64,000 nucleotides of DNA from Protea cynaroides (Eukaryota > Streptophyta > Magnoliopsida > Proteales > Proteaceae), in contig CM053275.1 of NCBI GenBank assembly GCA_028583415.1, positions 5,501,040 through 5,565,039 on the forward strand, given 5' to 3'. The notes under the pieces were generated by a model, which worked only from the letters and a program-made list of their open reading frames with translations, searched no databases and had not been told where the DNA came from. The position numbers were made by a program, and so were the translations under genes. Shown piece after piece: positions 35,346 to 45,800 of the stretch (within the stretch, counting starts at the first letter, position 1; each line of letters opens with the position of its first letter).

Positions 35346-36712
35346 GGAGAGAGGAGGGATCCTTTTCCATACAAGAGAGAGAGGGAAACGTGGGTGAGAG
35401 AGAGAAAGGTGAGTGAGAGAGAGAAAACGTGAGAGAGGAAGAAAGAAAGAGAGAAAAAAGAGAAAAGAAAGAAAAGAGAAGAAGAAAAGAGAGAAAGAGA
35501 AGAGAGAAAGAAGCAAAAGAAAGGAGAAGGAGGATTCACATTCAAAGGGGGTTGATACAACCTACAATCACCCTTCATCAATGGTTTCACTCAATTTGAG
35601 CCCAAGGTTAGTACTCTAAACAAATTTAGAGGTCGTTATAATGCCCGAATGCCAATTTTGCTTGAAAAAGGCTAATTTTCATGAAATCTCAATCATGAAT
35701 GCTCTATTACATGCTTGTTAATGTTAGGATGCCTATGTCTAACATTTTTCATGAATGATAATTTGTCTAAGCTATTCAATGATGAATTTTTGATTGATAT
35801 ACAATGATGTTTGATGTTTTTTGTAAATTTCATAAAGTGATTTTCTGATCTGAAAATTCCAGATTTAGGGTTCAAACTTAGGACGTACATCATATGTATT
35901 TTTTCTAAGCTTTTGAAGCCCAAAATTTTATGGGAGTCTCTCTGATATGATAGAAGACTACCCTAAAAATTTCGTTCCATTTGGAATTGGGGAAATATAT
36001 CAAAAAATTTGTCTTTGACATTGCTATTTTTCTCGGATGTAATGCAATCCTCCATCGGAAAGTCTCTAGACAAAGGCCTTATGGCCATAATCAGAAAATC
36101 CACTTAACATGAACTTTTTAGACATGAAAGTCTTCTAAAAAATGACACTGGTTTCATATTTTTTCCATTTTTCGTTGAATTGATATCAATTTTTAAGTGC
36201 ATAGTGCTTTGATTTCAGATCTATCATGATGTGCTGATTTGCATGATTGAAAAGAGTCATTTTTCTCAAAGAAAATATACTGTTTTAACTTGTTTTTCTT
36301 AATGAAATTTTAGATCAGACAGTTATCTACATAGATATATGTCTGTATTTAATTTTCATTAAGAATAGAATTTTATTTGGAATTTATGGTGCAACTGGTC
36401 AAAAATATGGAACAGACCTGACCAGTGTATTTGCCTGTACTTGGGGAATATTTTCGACCTGCCTATGGTCTCTTTTAGGAATAGCTTCCTTGAGACAAAA
36501 TGTTGGCCTCTGAGTCTTCTTTCCAGGGATATCTTTTAAGAATTTTTTGAGTAAGTACAGTGCCCTATGTGCCCATTTTGGTCCAGCCTGACAAAGCTGT
36601 CATCTTGCTACGTGTTCCATCATGTTTTGATTGATTCTCATATGCTTTGGTTGTTTCTCACATGCCATATTTGATGCTATGCTATGTTTGGATGCTCGTA
36701 TGCATACACGAC

Positions 36713-36830
36713 TATAATTGGAATGGTCACACTGCCATAATTGGAATGGTCACACTGCCATAATTGGAATGATCACACTGCCATAATTGGAATAATCACA
36801 TTGCCATGATTGGAATGCTACACATGCTTA
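36713..36830 (+). repeat. 23-bp tandem repeat in LTR 3
   Basis: The unit ATAATTGGAATGGTCACACTGCC recurs four to five times with increasing change (GATCACACTGCC, AATCACATTGCC). It continues into a looser series of CATGCTATATTTGGATG-like words up to about 37040. Confidence 0.88.
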
Positions 36831-37208
36831 TTGCCATATTTGTCTGCTACACTTGCTCACATGCTATATTGGATGATTACTGCCATGTTTGGATGCACAC
36901 TTACCATGTTTGTATTGATTCACATGCTCACTTGCCATCTTTGATTGATTTGTTGCTAAATTTGAATATATTTCCAACATGCTATATTTGGATGCTTACA
37001 CTGCTATATTTAAGCTCACATTGCTATGTTAGATTGTTTACATTGTACAACAACTAGGGCAAGATACACCCTAAAATGGAAATAATTGAACAATTAGGGT
37101 AAAAAAAACCCTAAAAATGGAAAAATAACAATTAGGGTATAAAACCCTAAAAAATGAAAATCACAATGAAAAGGGATAGGAAACCCTAAAAACCTAAAAA
37201 TGGAAACA

Positions 37209-37590
37209 ATAAAAATAGTAGGAATTTAGGTCTCATCCCTAGATCCTATTCACAAAAATGGAAAGAATTTGGTACACATCTCAAATAAAAATAGTAGGAA
37301 TTTAGGTCTCATCCCTAGATCCTATTCACAAAAATGGAAAGAATTTGGTACACATCCCAAATAAAAATAGTAGGAATTTAGGTCTCATCCCTAGATCCAA
37401 TTCACAAAAATGGAAAGAATTTGGTACACATCCCAAATAAAAATGGTAGGAATTTAGGTCTCATCCCTAGATCCTATTGACAAAATTAGAAATAATTTGG
37501 TACACATCCTAATTAAAAATGGTAGGAATTTAGGTCTCATCCCTAGATCCTATTGACAAAAATTGGAAGGATTTGGTACACATTCCAAAT
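37209..37590 (+). repeat. 76-bp tandem repeat, five copies, in LTR 3
   Basis: TAGGAATTTAGG starts at 37219, 37295, 37371, 37447 and 37523, exactly 76 bases apart. Each unit includes CTCATCCCTAGATCC and GAATTTGGTACACATC. Copies are contiguous with no variable spacers, so this is a tandem array and not a CRISPR. Confidence 0.95.
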
Positions 37591-39450
37591 CCGACTCTCA
37601 CAAATTTTCGAACTACGTCGTACCTGATTTCTAGGGCAAACCCTAGAATACGTAGGCAATTTGGGAATCCCAAATACGGTACAAAGCCACCCATCAACCA
37701 TACATCCAGCATAAACTTCAACTTGAACAACAAAGAATCTAATTGAAGCAAATGCATAAATCACTTCCATAATCATTAATCACACAAACCATTTCGAACT
37801 ACGTTTTTGGACTTGATTTCCAGGATTGGAATACGTAGGCAGTTTGAGATGTTTTACACATCTCAGATTCAGTCCAAGACCGAACCATCTTTGATCCGGT
37901 TCACTGTATAATATTGTACATTACATTTGCTTGTTTATTTGCTTTAAAACATGATTGGCTGAACCCTAGGTTAGAATAACTTAGCAACTTGGTTTAGGAC
38001 ATCCCCCATTGAACCCTAGTCATCCAGTTGACCAAGCACAGTCAAAATTAGAATTTAAGGAAAGTTTAGGAGGCCGATATTGATCGGGCGGTTTGGGTGC
38101 TTAACACCTTCCCATAATCGTACCCTGAATACTTACCCGATCTCTTGCAGACCAAAGAACTGATACATTGGGTCACGAGTCAATAGAAGTCTTACCTTAG
38201 GGTGAGGCTACATTTTTAGAGGTCCTAGACCTTAATCTAGGTGGCGACTCCAACAGAACAAATCGATCTTCATCGATACGGGATACACATTTCCATCCCG
38301 AGGAGGATCACGTCGGTTTTCCATTGTCCTCACACTAGGGTCGATGGGTCTATCGACCCTCCCAGCATTCTGGACTTCCCGAATGCTGAGGGTCGATGGT
38401 CAGAAACACCTAGGGTCGGATGGTCTATCGACCCTCGGTGCGACCCTTGGTGCACTTTGGTCCAATTTCCACTTTTTAATCCATTCTTCGTGTTTGGGGT
38501 CCTATGACTTGCTTCCTACATTCACCCAACACTCATTCCATGGTCTAGAACCATGTATAAACCATCTAAATAGTTTTCGTGCATCCTCATATGGTTTTCC
38601 ATGAAAACCTAACCATGGATGGATGGTTTGGGTTTCTCCGAAATCCTACACTCAACCATATCTAAACTAAGGTCTGTAGAAACTCATAGAATTAGTATCC
38701 ATACCTGAGAAGATTACTTTTCTCTGCAATTTCTTCTCCTTTTTGCTAAGCCTACTTCCTAGCCTCCTTTCTTCCTCTTTTCCTTTTTCTCTCTTTCTCT
38801 CAATTCAATTAGGGTTGTGAAAGGAGTGAATGTGGCTTAGGAACGTCCTTTAAATAGACTAGGAATGTCCTATAATAATCCCATTGAGATTTGAAAAGAA
38901 TCCCAATCGAAAATTAGGAAATTTCCTAATTTCAATTTCGTCAGAAACCGAGGGTCGATGGGAGGGTCGATGATCCCGTCGACCCTAGGGTCTTAAGCTG
39001 TTCGACCCTCCCTCAAAAACTGAGGGTCGATCTTTCTTGTTTGGGAGGTCTGACCCTGCTTAGCTGGGTGTGCGACCCTCCCCTAGAATTAAGTGTTTTT
39101 GGGTCGATTTCATACCTGGGATCTCGATCTCCTTCATACCCTTGGTCCATTTGACTCGACCATGATGGATAAACCTGGTTCAAGGTGGTAAGACCGGGTT
39201 AGACTGACACGGGTCTTACATCAATACCTTGCTTTGCATGGTATTAATCCAATTATAACTAACCATTCTAGAATACTTAATGTAGAGGAAGGTTTAAGTA
39301 CTTACCGTCGACTTGCAGTAATGTGTTTTTCGTCGAACGGTAATGGCGGCTCTTCCTTCTCCTTCCTAGTTTCTTCTCCTTCTTCAACCTCTTTCTCCTT
39401 TCTAGGGTTTGTGAGAATCAATGGAAGAAGTTTTAGGAGGTTTAAGGGTC

Positions 39451-39458
39451 CTTATATA
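39451..39458 (-). promoter_or_regulatory. TATA box of LTR 1
   Basis: On the minus strand the sequence reads TCTATATAAGG. LTR 2 has the weaker TCTATTTAAAGG at the matching place (about 38862-38873). Confidence 0.5.
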
Positions 39459-39778
39459 GACTAGGGTTAGGTTTAGGAAGCCTCTTAACATTAGGAAAGT
39501 CATTTGGTTTGAAATTTCGAAAGTGGGACCCGCAGAGATCCGTTTCTGGATCCATGCTGCGCAGGCTATACCGGTCGACCATCGACCGGTACCATAGACC
39601 GGTACCATCGACCGGTATGAAGTTTTTCATACTTGAATTGGTCCGATTTCATACCTGGTTGTCATTCGCTTGTCCCGTCTAGTCCAGTGATGATTGAAAA
39701 ACCTGTTACGATATGAAACAAGATTTAGATCGGATTCATGGAGTGCAGTCTTACAAGGGAGGTGGGTAAAAATTTTTT

Positions 39779-39893
39779 TATCTATATTCTCTAGGAGAGG
39801 GTTCATTCCCCATAGTAACAATGTGGGGGTAATCTCCCATGTCACACTAATCATGGTATGCGAATCGACTTTGTCAATGGTACAAACGATCAG

Positions 39894-39924
<31 letters not shown>

Positions 39925-40451
39925 CATCCCATCTTTTTCCCAGATTCTTGTTAGTACTGTAGTTACATCGTCAAATATCATAGCACAATCGGGATCCCCT
40001 AGTTAGGCTTAGGGTTTTGATGCTTTTCAATTGATGGCCCAAAATCATCGACAAGACCAACAACTGCTCTTTATAATATTTTTGAATGAGTTGGACTAAG
40101 GTTTAAGAGGAGACAAATGAAGGTTCTGTCGTTTCATGTTGCACAGACATGTGGGGGTATATGTATCTCCAAAACCATTTTTACTACTGGGTTGTGGTTT
40201 TTTTTTTTTTTTTTTTTTTTTTGGTAAATTGGGTTGTGGGTTATAACACATAAAAAGAAGTAGGAATCTTCATCCCTAGCTAGTGTTTTCTTTTTTTAGT
40301 AAGCTCATCCCTAGTGTTGAAAGCATCAATATATGGCAGACAAGAAACGAGAGCTTGGACAGGTTTAACTTTAGACCTAATCCTTCCCAAATGAATTAGA
40401 AATATGCATGAAGATGGATAATAAATTGATATTTCATTTAAATGGGATATC
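39779..40451. other. Spacer after the transposon nest
   Basis: It contains a GA run at about 39895-39920 and a T run at about 40198-40222. No gene is seen. Confidence 0.55.
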
Positions 40452-40608
40452 TTTAATCCTGGGTCTGATGGTAAGTTGTCATATGTAATTTAGTCACGAA
40501 TTTTAAAAATGGAAATAATCTCTCCACGTTGCAAGGTAAGACTGTGTATATTCCACCCCTCCCTAGACCCAGCAATAAAGGGAACCTCATGCATTGAGAT
40601 GCCTATTT
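40452..40608 (+). mobile_element. Au-type SINE, diverged copy
   Basis: It carries GGTAAGTTGTCATATG, GGAAATAATCTCTCCACGTT, AGACTGTGTATATTCC, CTCCCTAGACCCAGC and GGGAACCTCATGCATTGAGA in Au order. The head is worn, and the flanks share only TATCTTTAATC/TATCTCTAAAC, so the ends are approximate. Confidence 0.7.
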
Positions 40609-41715
40609 TTATCTCTAAACTCAATGTCTTTGTTGGGTCTCAATGGGGTGTTTTCCTTGTTTCCCATGCTTCATTTTCGACTCCATATCTCATGCTCTCA
40701 ATGAGTTTGAAGTGATCAACAATTGCAGACATGAAGATATGATCAACAATGAGCTTCACCTTCCCTTAATGCATGGCAGAGAGAGAGAGTGAGAGAGAGG
40801 CGTCAAAACTATTTTGCTTCTGGTACTTTTATTAGATGGAAAAACTCTTTTGAGATATTCAAATTTTGTAGATATACTATCTACATAATTAGCTCTCAGT
40901 TTGGAAAGTATTTTTCTTAATCTACTTCTTCCACATGAAGATATGAAGCTCGAACAATCATTTGATACTTCAACTTTGGTGGGTTTTGAATGATTGAAGT
41001 ACCAAATGATTTCATTTTGACCACTGAAAGTATAATAATAAAAGTCTAGTTCGTTTCGTTTTAGAACTTTTCATGCAAATGATATTTTATATAAAAAATT
41101 TCCCCTAGTTGAAATTCTCTTACTTTTTTGTTGCGTTTCTTTGCATTTTATATTAATTAGGTTAAACAAATAATGAAATTTTCTATTTTATAAGAAAATT
41201 TCATTTTTTTGTTTTTTTTTGTTTTCATGGAAACAAAGGGAGCCAAAGGGAAAATCTTGATATGTAATCAAAATTGGTGAAAAGATATTGCATCCTTTTT
41301 TCCTTCTTTTTTTCTTTTTTTTTCCCCCTTATGGAGTAACACACTTTTTGTTTCAATAATGGTAAAATCTTATAATTTTAAATATATACTTAAAAAACAT
41401 GCATACAAGTGAAAATTTAAAAAATTACATAATAATAAGTCACTTTCAAATTATTAATGCAAATCCTCTTTTACCTTGACTTAAAGTAACTTCTTAGAAT
41501 AAAATAATGGCAATTAAAATAAGATTACAATTTTTTGGTGACAAAAAATAGCACCCAATGATAAAAGTCCAGACAAATATAATTCCATTTGAAGAGACGG
41601 AACCAGATCTTGACATAGAGCTAAATCCAATGGGGGCCCTCCAAACAATGGTCCGGTTAACCAAAGATGCCCTCTACATGGCTAAAAAAATACTTGATTA
41701 GGTTGCTTACATTTC

Positions 41716-41884
41716 AATTGAGTGGAGCTTTGGTGTGACGATAAGATTGTCATATTGCAACTTGGTGATCAAGCATTCGAAATACGAAAACAACCTCTCT
41801 ATGTTGCAAAGGTAGAGCTACATCCATTCTGTCCCTCCAGTTCCTGTAATAACGAAAGTCTCGTGCTTTGAGATGCCCTTTTAA
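41716..41884 (+). mobile_element. Au-type SINE copy
   Basis: It reads GGTGTGACGATAAGATTGTC, ATATTGCAACTTGGTGATCA, GCATTCGAAATAC, CTCTATGTTGC and AGTCTCGTGCTTTGAGATGC in the usual order. Flanks GGTTGCTTACATTTC and AGTTGCCTACGTTAC form an imperfect target duplication. Confidence 0.78.
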
Positions 41885-42370
41885 GTTGCCTACGTTACCT
41901 CTTCAATTGCACAGGATGAAGATAACCCAATATATCATTTAATTTTATTTATTTATTAATTTATGATAGCTTGTTCTCTGTTGAGTTGGATTGGAGTACG
42001 AGGGGAGATGAAGATTATCCAAATTGGATAAATTCCTTGAGCTTTCTCCACCACCTCAGCAGATTCCCCTCTCCACGCAGTAGCAATTTATCATCCACCT
42101 TTATCAGTCTTTATATACAAGTCACCATCAGAAAGTAGCCACGTCCCTTCCTTGTTTCCAATCTAGTTTTCTCAGTAAGTAGATACCCTAATCCTTTTTT
42201 TTTTTTTTAATTTATCTTACAGTTTAGGGTCTCACTGTTCTTCCATAAAAACGATAATCTGAATTTCAGGTCTCTTAAGACATAATGAATGTTTGTACTA
42301 AAAATGAAGATATGGGATATATGACTCCAAACTAAAATGTTTTACTGCCACTCAAACCATATTCAAAGGA

Positions 42371-42590
42371 CAAGAAGAACGAGAAACCATCAAGCATTTA
42401 CTGAACTCCGTAAAAGGACCAGACAGCTACTCAATCCAATACTGAAATGCCATTAAATTAGGCATCACATTAAGATTGGATCCCCAAGGGCAAGAAGAAC
42501 GGGAAACCACCAAGCATTTACAGAATTCAACAAAAGGACCAGTCAGCTACTCAATCCAATACTGAAATGAAATCAAATTAAGATTGGACC
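42371..42590. repeat. 120-bp tandem duplication downstream of APC7
   Basis: CAAGAAGAACG starts at 42371 and 42491. Both copies share AGCATTTAC, AAAAGGACCAG and the string CAGCTACTCAATCCAATACT. It is followed by a TC microsatellite at about 42599-42620. It lies 240-460 bases past the APC7 stop codon, so it may fall in or just beyond the 3' untranslated region. Confidence 0.88.
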
Positions 42591-42831
42591 CCCCCCTTCT
42601 CTCTCTCTCTCTCTCTCTTCTCTCTTCTTTCATATCCTCATGGTTACATGCAGTATTTCTCACCTATCAACAAGATCCACAATGCAAGGGTATCCAAGAT
42701 AATAAATCCTCCCAAGTCCCCAGTAACAATGCTTGAAACTTCTGGAGGCATCTTCTGTAATTTGAAGTAATTTTGGCTAGTCAGGGGTAAAAATGCACTG
42801 AAGAACAGGAAGATACATGAGCTACTCAATC

Positions 42832-45800
42832 TCATAGCAGTTCACCCTCGTCCGGTTCTCCATCAGCATCATCGACTTCATTTTCTTCATCTTCTTCAGG
42901 TGCATCTGGATCCACCCCCTAATGTGAGGAAAGAATATTAGTCCTCGAAACATGGAATCAAACTAGTGTAGGCTCTCTTTGGTATGTATTATATAATTAA
43001 TTATATAATACATTATGACATATGTAGTTGTTTGGTGTGATTTATTATAACTATTTATATTTAAAATAAATCAATATAATATAAAATCTACAAATAGATT
43101 AGAAGGTGTTTACCATTATTGTGATAATCTATTATTATTTCTTTAAGTCTAGTGATATCAAACAGTTATTATTTATGACTCATAATTTATTCTAATAAAT
43201 GATTTACTACAAATAATTCATAAACATAAATATAAACTATACCAAAGAGAGCTAAGTTACATACCTTCATCTGTTTCTCCAAACGCTCTAAACCTTTTTT
43301 TGCACCTTCATTATGTGGGTTTATCCTGGAATGCAAAAAAAATTAATGTGTATTCATGGTCAGTGGCATAGAGAGAACTGCACTGTCCTAAACATTTGGA
43401 TAAACAGCTCATAGTAATACACAATTTCCTACTCAGATGAAATAACCAAAAAGAATCTTGAATAAGGTAACCTTAGTGCAGCCTCATAATGTGATAAGGC
43501 TTCTTGCAGCATATTCGTGGCTGCAAATACTTGTGCCAATTTGATGTGAAGGGAATCATCTGCCCAGTCTTTCAGATACCTCTCAAGAAGTGACACAGCA
43601 TCTCCATTTCGGCCCTCAGCAACATGGAGCTCGGCCAAGGCCAATGCAGCTCCAAGGTAACCAGGCTCTATACGGAGAGCCGATTCATAGAACTTCTTGG
43701 CCTGTTATAAAAGTAGGAAAAACCCAACCATTTTAGACCAAGAAGACCAGTCCCTGCAATTCAGATAGATGGATGCAAATACAGGATTTCTCATAGGTAG
43801 AGATATTGATAAAAGAGGTTACTTCATGGAACTAACAATTAATGCTTTTATTATATATCTTACCTGCATATGAGTATTATATGAGTACTTAAAAATAAAA
43901 ATTAAAAATTAAAAAAAAAAAAAAAAAATTTCAGATTTATATGCAATATGTTAGTGACCTATTGTCGGTCCAATGTTTCATTAGAGGATCATTACTCTTA
44001 ATTTAGGCCATTTCAATTGTATATCGAGGTCATCATTTGCTCCTTTAAAATTCCTTACTGATAAGTTCATTATTTGAAATCAAGAAAGAAAATTTGTTTT
44101 AGAGAGAGAGAGAGAGAACTGGTTCAATATTCATTTATCCAAAAATTTGTAATGCAATAATAAATTTCCAGTACTTATGAGACGAGGCCAATGTAGTTCT
44201 CATGTAGCAACAGGGAGCTGTTGGGTTGTCGCCTACCATGGACTGACCCATACATTCTGCACCAGGCACCGTGCGGGCCGGGGGTGGAGGTACTGGGTTT
44301 ACCTAACCTTAGCAACTCTGTTAACGTAATGTCACCTTCAAGTGCCATATAATCAGCATCTCACCAGATATCTCACAAACTGGCTACCAAGATGCAAGAA
44401 AACTGCCTAAATTGAATAATCTTTGATACTATTTACTTCTATGGAGATAAATTTCTACTCACGAATTATGATGCAGACATTATTTGCAACTAACCTTCTC
44501 TCTCCCGCTAGAATTACTAGCATGCACATCACCAACTAATTTAAGTGCCTTTGCTGATTGAGGCATTGCCTTCATTGCCTCCCTCGCAGCATACAGGGCC
44601 TCCTTGACTTTAGAGAGTGCTAAATATGAACGAACTAAGCCTGAAACCAACATGAGTTCCCAGTCATAAAAAAACTCTTTGTTCTTCTTTTCCCTTTTCT
44701 CAAGTATAAGCATTGAAATATGGAACAGTGGAAATATGCATGTATGCAGGTGAAAGACATATCAACTCATGAGTAATGACTTTCTTCATAACCCATACCT
44801 TGGTATGATCGAAGATCAGGCCGTAACTCTTGAGCTCCCCTGAAGGCAGTCACAGCTGCATCTGGTCGATTTAGTGATAAAAACAGGTTACCCTGAAAGT
44901 GTATAGATGTCATGGTGTTCAATGAGATTCAATAACAAATAATTTGTCAGAAGCAGACTACAAGAAAATTTCAAAAACAAATATACTATCCATTTTCTTA
45001 ATGAATGGCATTTATTACCTTCATTATATGACCTGGTATGTGCCTCTCATCACTTCGAAGACTCTGGTTAAGAAAAAAAAAATTATAATGCTAACTGAAT
45101 TTGTCATATAATTTGTAAGAACAGACATTATGAATAAATTACTTCAAAACAAAAAACACTTACCTTCTCAGCATAAGCCAAAGCTGCTCGCTCGTCTTTC
45201 CCTTCCCACAATACAGACAAAGTAACAAAAATTTCTGGCCTTGTAGGGTCAATATTCAACAAATCATGCACCAACCTGTTTAGCTTGAAGTAATCAGACT
45301 TCATCTTTAGAAGCATTGCATATTCATCCATGTAGGTCACAATGTATGGATCAACGGATCGAGCCTGCAGTGGTCCTTAATTTTCAGAAGTACGATCTTT
45401 GTCATCTACATATTAGGGTAATGTTTCTTCTCACCTTTTCAAAATTCAAAATGGCATCTTCATTTCTTCCAATAATGGCCTCCACCTTCACATACAATTT
45501 ATACCCTAAATCAGATAGAACAATAAATTGAATGCTTGGCTAGTTAGAACTCTGAACTGACTCGTAAAAAGAAAAGATTTTTTGCTCAATTTTAGCATCA
45601 ATTGACACAAATGTAATAGCACTCATATGAACATGGAATGTTCCCATCACTAACACGTAGTGGAAATTTTCTTTGCATTGCTTTTCCATGGGATCTCATT
45701 GAATATATTAATCATGAGGGTAATTTAATCAGGTTCTTATTCAGTTGATGCATCCAGAAAGCTGCTTCATCAAAAATTAAAAACAGAAAAGCCACCTATT

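Larger units (their letters stand above)
33788..38334 (+). mobile_element. Solo LTR 3, 4.5 kb, Tat/Ogre-like, inserted in LTR 2
   Basis: It begins TGTAAGCACCCCATTTTTG and ends GTCCTCACA, with an exact 5-base duplication CTAGG (33783-33787 and 38335-38339). The 4547-base length, the phrase AATACGTAGGCA (about 37648 and 37831) and TCTAGGTGGCGACTCCAAC near its end are typical of very long Tat/Ogre-lineage LTRs. A TATA box at 35338-35345 lies about one third in. It has four separate internal tandem arrays and no protein domain. A complete element would need a second copy of this LTR, which is absent, so it is a solo LTR. Confidence 0.82.
32370..39220 (-). mobile_element. Solo LTR 2, inserted in LTR 1, interrupted by LTR 3
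   Basis: It begins TGTCACACCCCGATTCC and ends ACACGGGTCTTACA, with an exact 5-base duplication TCAAT (32365-32369 and 39221-39225). Its own sequence is 32370-33787 plus 38340-39220, about 2.3 kb. It is collinear with LTR 1: GTAAGCCCCT...GCGAGGGCTT and AACTGGGCTCGC occur about 710-720 bases from each start. The two are clearly related but diverged. It contains no coding domain. Confidence 0.88.
30712..39755 (-). mobile_element. Solo LTR 1 (Ty3/gypsy-type), interrupted by LTR 2
   Basis: On the plus strand it begins TGTCACACCCC and ends GTGCAGTCTTACA; read on the minus strand it runs TGTAAGAC...GGGGTGTGACA, a common plant gypsy LTR form. Flanking 5-mers are GGGGA (30707-30711) and AGGGA (39756-39760), one mismatch. 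Its own sequence is 30712-32369 plus 39226-39755, about 2.2 kb. A minus-strand TATA (CTTATATA, 39451-39458) supports the orientation. No gag or pol lies inside, so it is a solo LTR left by recombination. Placement near the Tekay/Del chromoviruses is a weak inference. Confidence 0.82.
29393..39778. mobile_element. Long-inverted-repeat (MULE-like) DNA element, split by LTR insertions
   Basis: The left arm, about 29393-29525, includes CTGTAGTTTGCCTTAATAAC, CACTATTTATTTTTTGGGAT and GACCGTTTTACCCC. Its reverse complement appears at about 30495-30711 (GGGTAAAATGGT, ACAAAAAATAGTGAGT, GTTATTAAGGTAAACTACAG) and, after the LTR nest, resumes at 39756-39778 (AGGGAGGTGGGTAAAAATTT). Joining 30711 to 39761 restores the arm, which independently confirms the LTR boundaries. 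The core (29530-30480) has GA/TC microsatellites and no transposase. The superfamily is inferred from arm length; no target duplication was found. Confidence 0.65.

Noticed and set aside
35413..35619. Lys/Arg/Glu-rich frame and its Ser/Leu/Phe antisense
   Set aside because: Both are translations of a purine-rich tract inside LTR 3.
37209..37590. Regularly spaced 76-base repeats resembling an array with spacers
   Set aside because: Copies abut with no unique spacers and lie in a plant LTR; this is not a CRISPR.
38239..38252. TGGCGACTCC as a primer-binding site for a complete Ogre-type element
   Set aside because: The target duplication lies about 80 bases further on, after ...CTCACA, so this phrase is inside the LTR.
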